DNA from: Truepera sp.
Lineage (GTDB): Bacteria > Deinococcota > Deinococci > Deinococcales > Trueperaceae
Assembly: GCA_018333775.1 (NCBI GenBank)
Contig: JAGXSO010000109.1
Coordinates: 1 to 7,199 of the forward strand
Length of the DNA: 7,199 nt
Direction of reading: 5' to 3'
Below the pieces are notes generated by a model that was not told the DNA's origin, ran no database searches, and saw only the letters and a list, made by a program, of their open reading frames with translations. Every line of letters begins with the position of its first letter. The stretch's first letter is position 1. Made by a program: the position numbers and the translations under genes. Positions 6,657 to 7,199 of this stretch are shown here, piece by piece.

Positions 6657-7199
6657 CTACTTGGTTAAGCCCCGCGCAATGATGAGGCGCTGAATCTCGT
6701 TAGTACCCTCATAGATCTGGTTCAGTTTCACGTCGCGCAGGAGCTTCTCCACGGGATATTCGTTGACGTAGCCGTAGCCGCCGTGGATCTGGATCGCCTC
6801 ATTAGCAGCGTCGAAGGCGACCTCGGAAGCGTAGGTTTTGGCGATGGCCGAGGCTTCGGTGTGGGACCTGCCCTGATCGACCAGCCAGGCGGCGTAATAG
6901 GTCATGGCTCGAGCGGTCTCAACGCCGATGGCCATATCGGCCAGCTTGAACTGGATCGCCTGGAACTGGTTGATCGGTTGACCAAAAGCCTTGCGCAGGG
7001 CGGCGTAGCGCTTGGCTTCGTCGAGCGCCCGCTTAGCTACACCGACTGAACCAGTCGCTACCGGAATGCGGGTTTTGTCCAGAGTTCTCATGGCGATCTT
7101 GAAGCCGTCTCCTGGCTTGCCTAGAATGTTGGCGGCAGGCACGCGGACATCCTCAAAGACCAGCTCGGCGGTAGGGCTGGCGCGCTGGCCAAGCTTGCC
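6657..7199 (-). CDS. Acyl-CoA dehydrogenase, C-terminal part (5' partial)
   Basis: Short/medium-chain type acyl-CoA dehydrogenases oxidise acyl-CoA to trans-2-enoyl-CoA using FAD and pass electrons to ETF. The frame is open to the right edge, so 180 residues of a usual ~380 are visible. The first visible residues, KLGQRASPTAELVFEDVRVP, are the middle-domain signature, and apparent later starts are internal. RKAFGQPINQFQAIQFKLADM is the FAD and dimer-contact block. The C-terminal EAIQIHGGYGYV..YPVEKLLRD and IYEGTNEIQRLIIAR carry the catalytic glutamate (YEGT). Substrate chain length or branching cannot be told from this part. It runs convergent to the regulator gene, with a single base (6656) between the two stop codons. 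Confidence 0.95.
   Translation of the reverse strand, partial: GKLGQRASPTAELVFEDVRVPAANILGKPGDGFKIAMRTLDKTRIPVATGSVGVAKRALDEAKRYAALRKAFGQPINQFQAIQFKLADMAIGVETARAMTYYAAWLVDQGRSHTEASAIAKTYASEVAFDAANEAIQIHGGYGYVNEYPVEKLLRDVKLNQIYEGTNEIQRLIIARGLTK

Noticed and set aside
6783..7049. 88-aa plus-strand frame inside the acyl-CoA dehydrogenase
   Set aside because: It is antisense to a gene with full family signatures and has no ribosome site or recognisable domain.

Overview
This GC-rich window most likely comes from a bacterium of the Deinococcota (Deinococcus/Thermus/Truepera side). The reasons are the pyrR-pyrB-pyrC order with a Thermus-like attenuator leader, and two genes whose -10 box sits exactly six bases before the ATG, the leaderless layout common in Deinococcus. 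This assignment rests on gene content and recalled motifs, not on a search.

Layout from left to right. (1) 2-1489: the C-terminal part of cobalamin-dependent methionine synthase (metH), entering from the left edge through a suspicious poly-G stretch. (2) 1563-2241: a compact toxin-antitoxin module, made of a Phd/YefM-type antitoxin and a PIN-domain (VapC-type) toxin overlapping by 10 nt. It is driven by an apparent leaderless promoter whose -10 box and start site are covered by a perfect 11-bp-arm palindrome. (3) 2242-2484: a gap holding two diverged copies of a ~37-nt direct repeat. (4) 2485-2904: osmC, a peroxide-detoxifying thiol peroxidase. (5) 2905-3224: a 320-nt regulatory leader. (6) 3225-5940: the pyrR-pyrB-pyrC operon, each junction an ATGA overlap. 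(7) 5996-6655: a CRP/FNR-family regulator, apparently leaderless. (8) 6657-7199, minus strand: the C-terminal half of an acyl-CoA dehydrogenase, convergent with the regulator and leaving one base between the stop codons.

The pyr leader is the richest part. It has a strong promoter (TTGACG-N17-TAGAGT), a PyrR-binding hairpin matching the Bacillus consensus with a CNGNGA loop, and an unannotated 38-codon leader ORF. The ORF's Shine-Dalgarno lies in the 3' arm of that hairpin, and an intrinsic terminator lies wholly inside the ORF. This fits the Thermus-style model: PyrR with UMP would hide the leader ribosome site, the uncovered terminator would fold, and transcription would stop; a translating ribosome would keep the terminator open. 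Between leader and pyrR sit a REP-like palindrome with a GTAG foot and a heptanucleotide tandem repeat, which lengthen the leader.

PyrR, aspartate carbamoyltransferase and dihydroorotase together give the feedback sensor and steps 2 and 3 of UMP synthesis. The other genes (methionine synthesis, peroxide defence, a stress-type regulator, fatty-acid oxidation) are ordinary housekeeping neighbours. I see no phage, IS element, CRISPR array, tRNA or rRNA.
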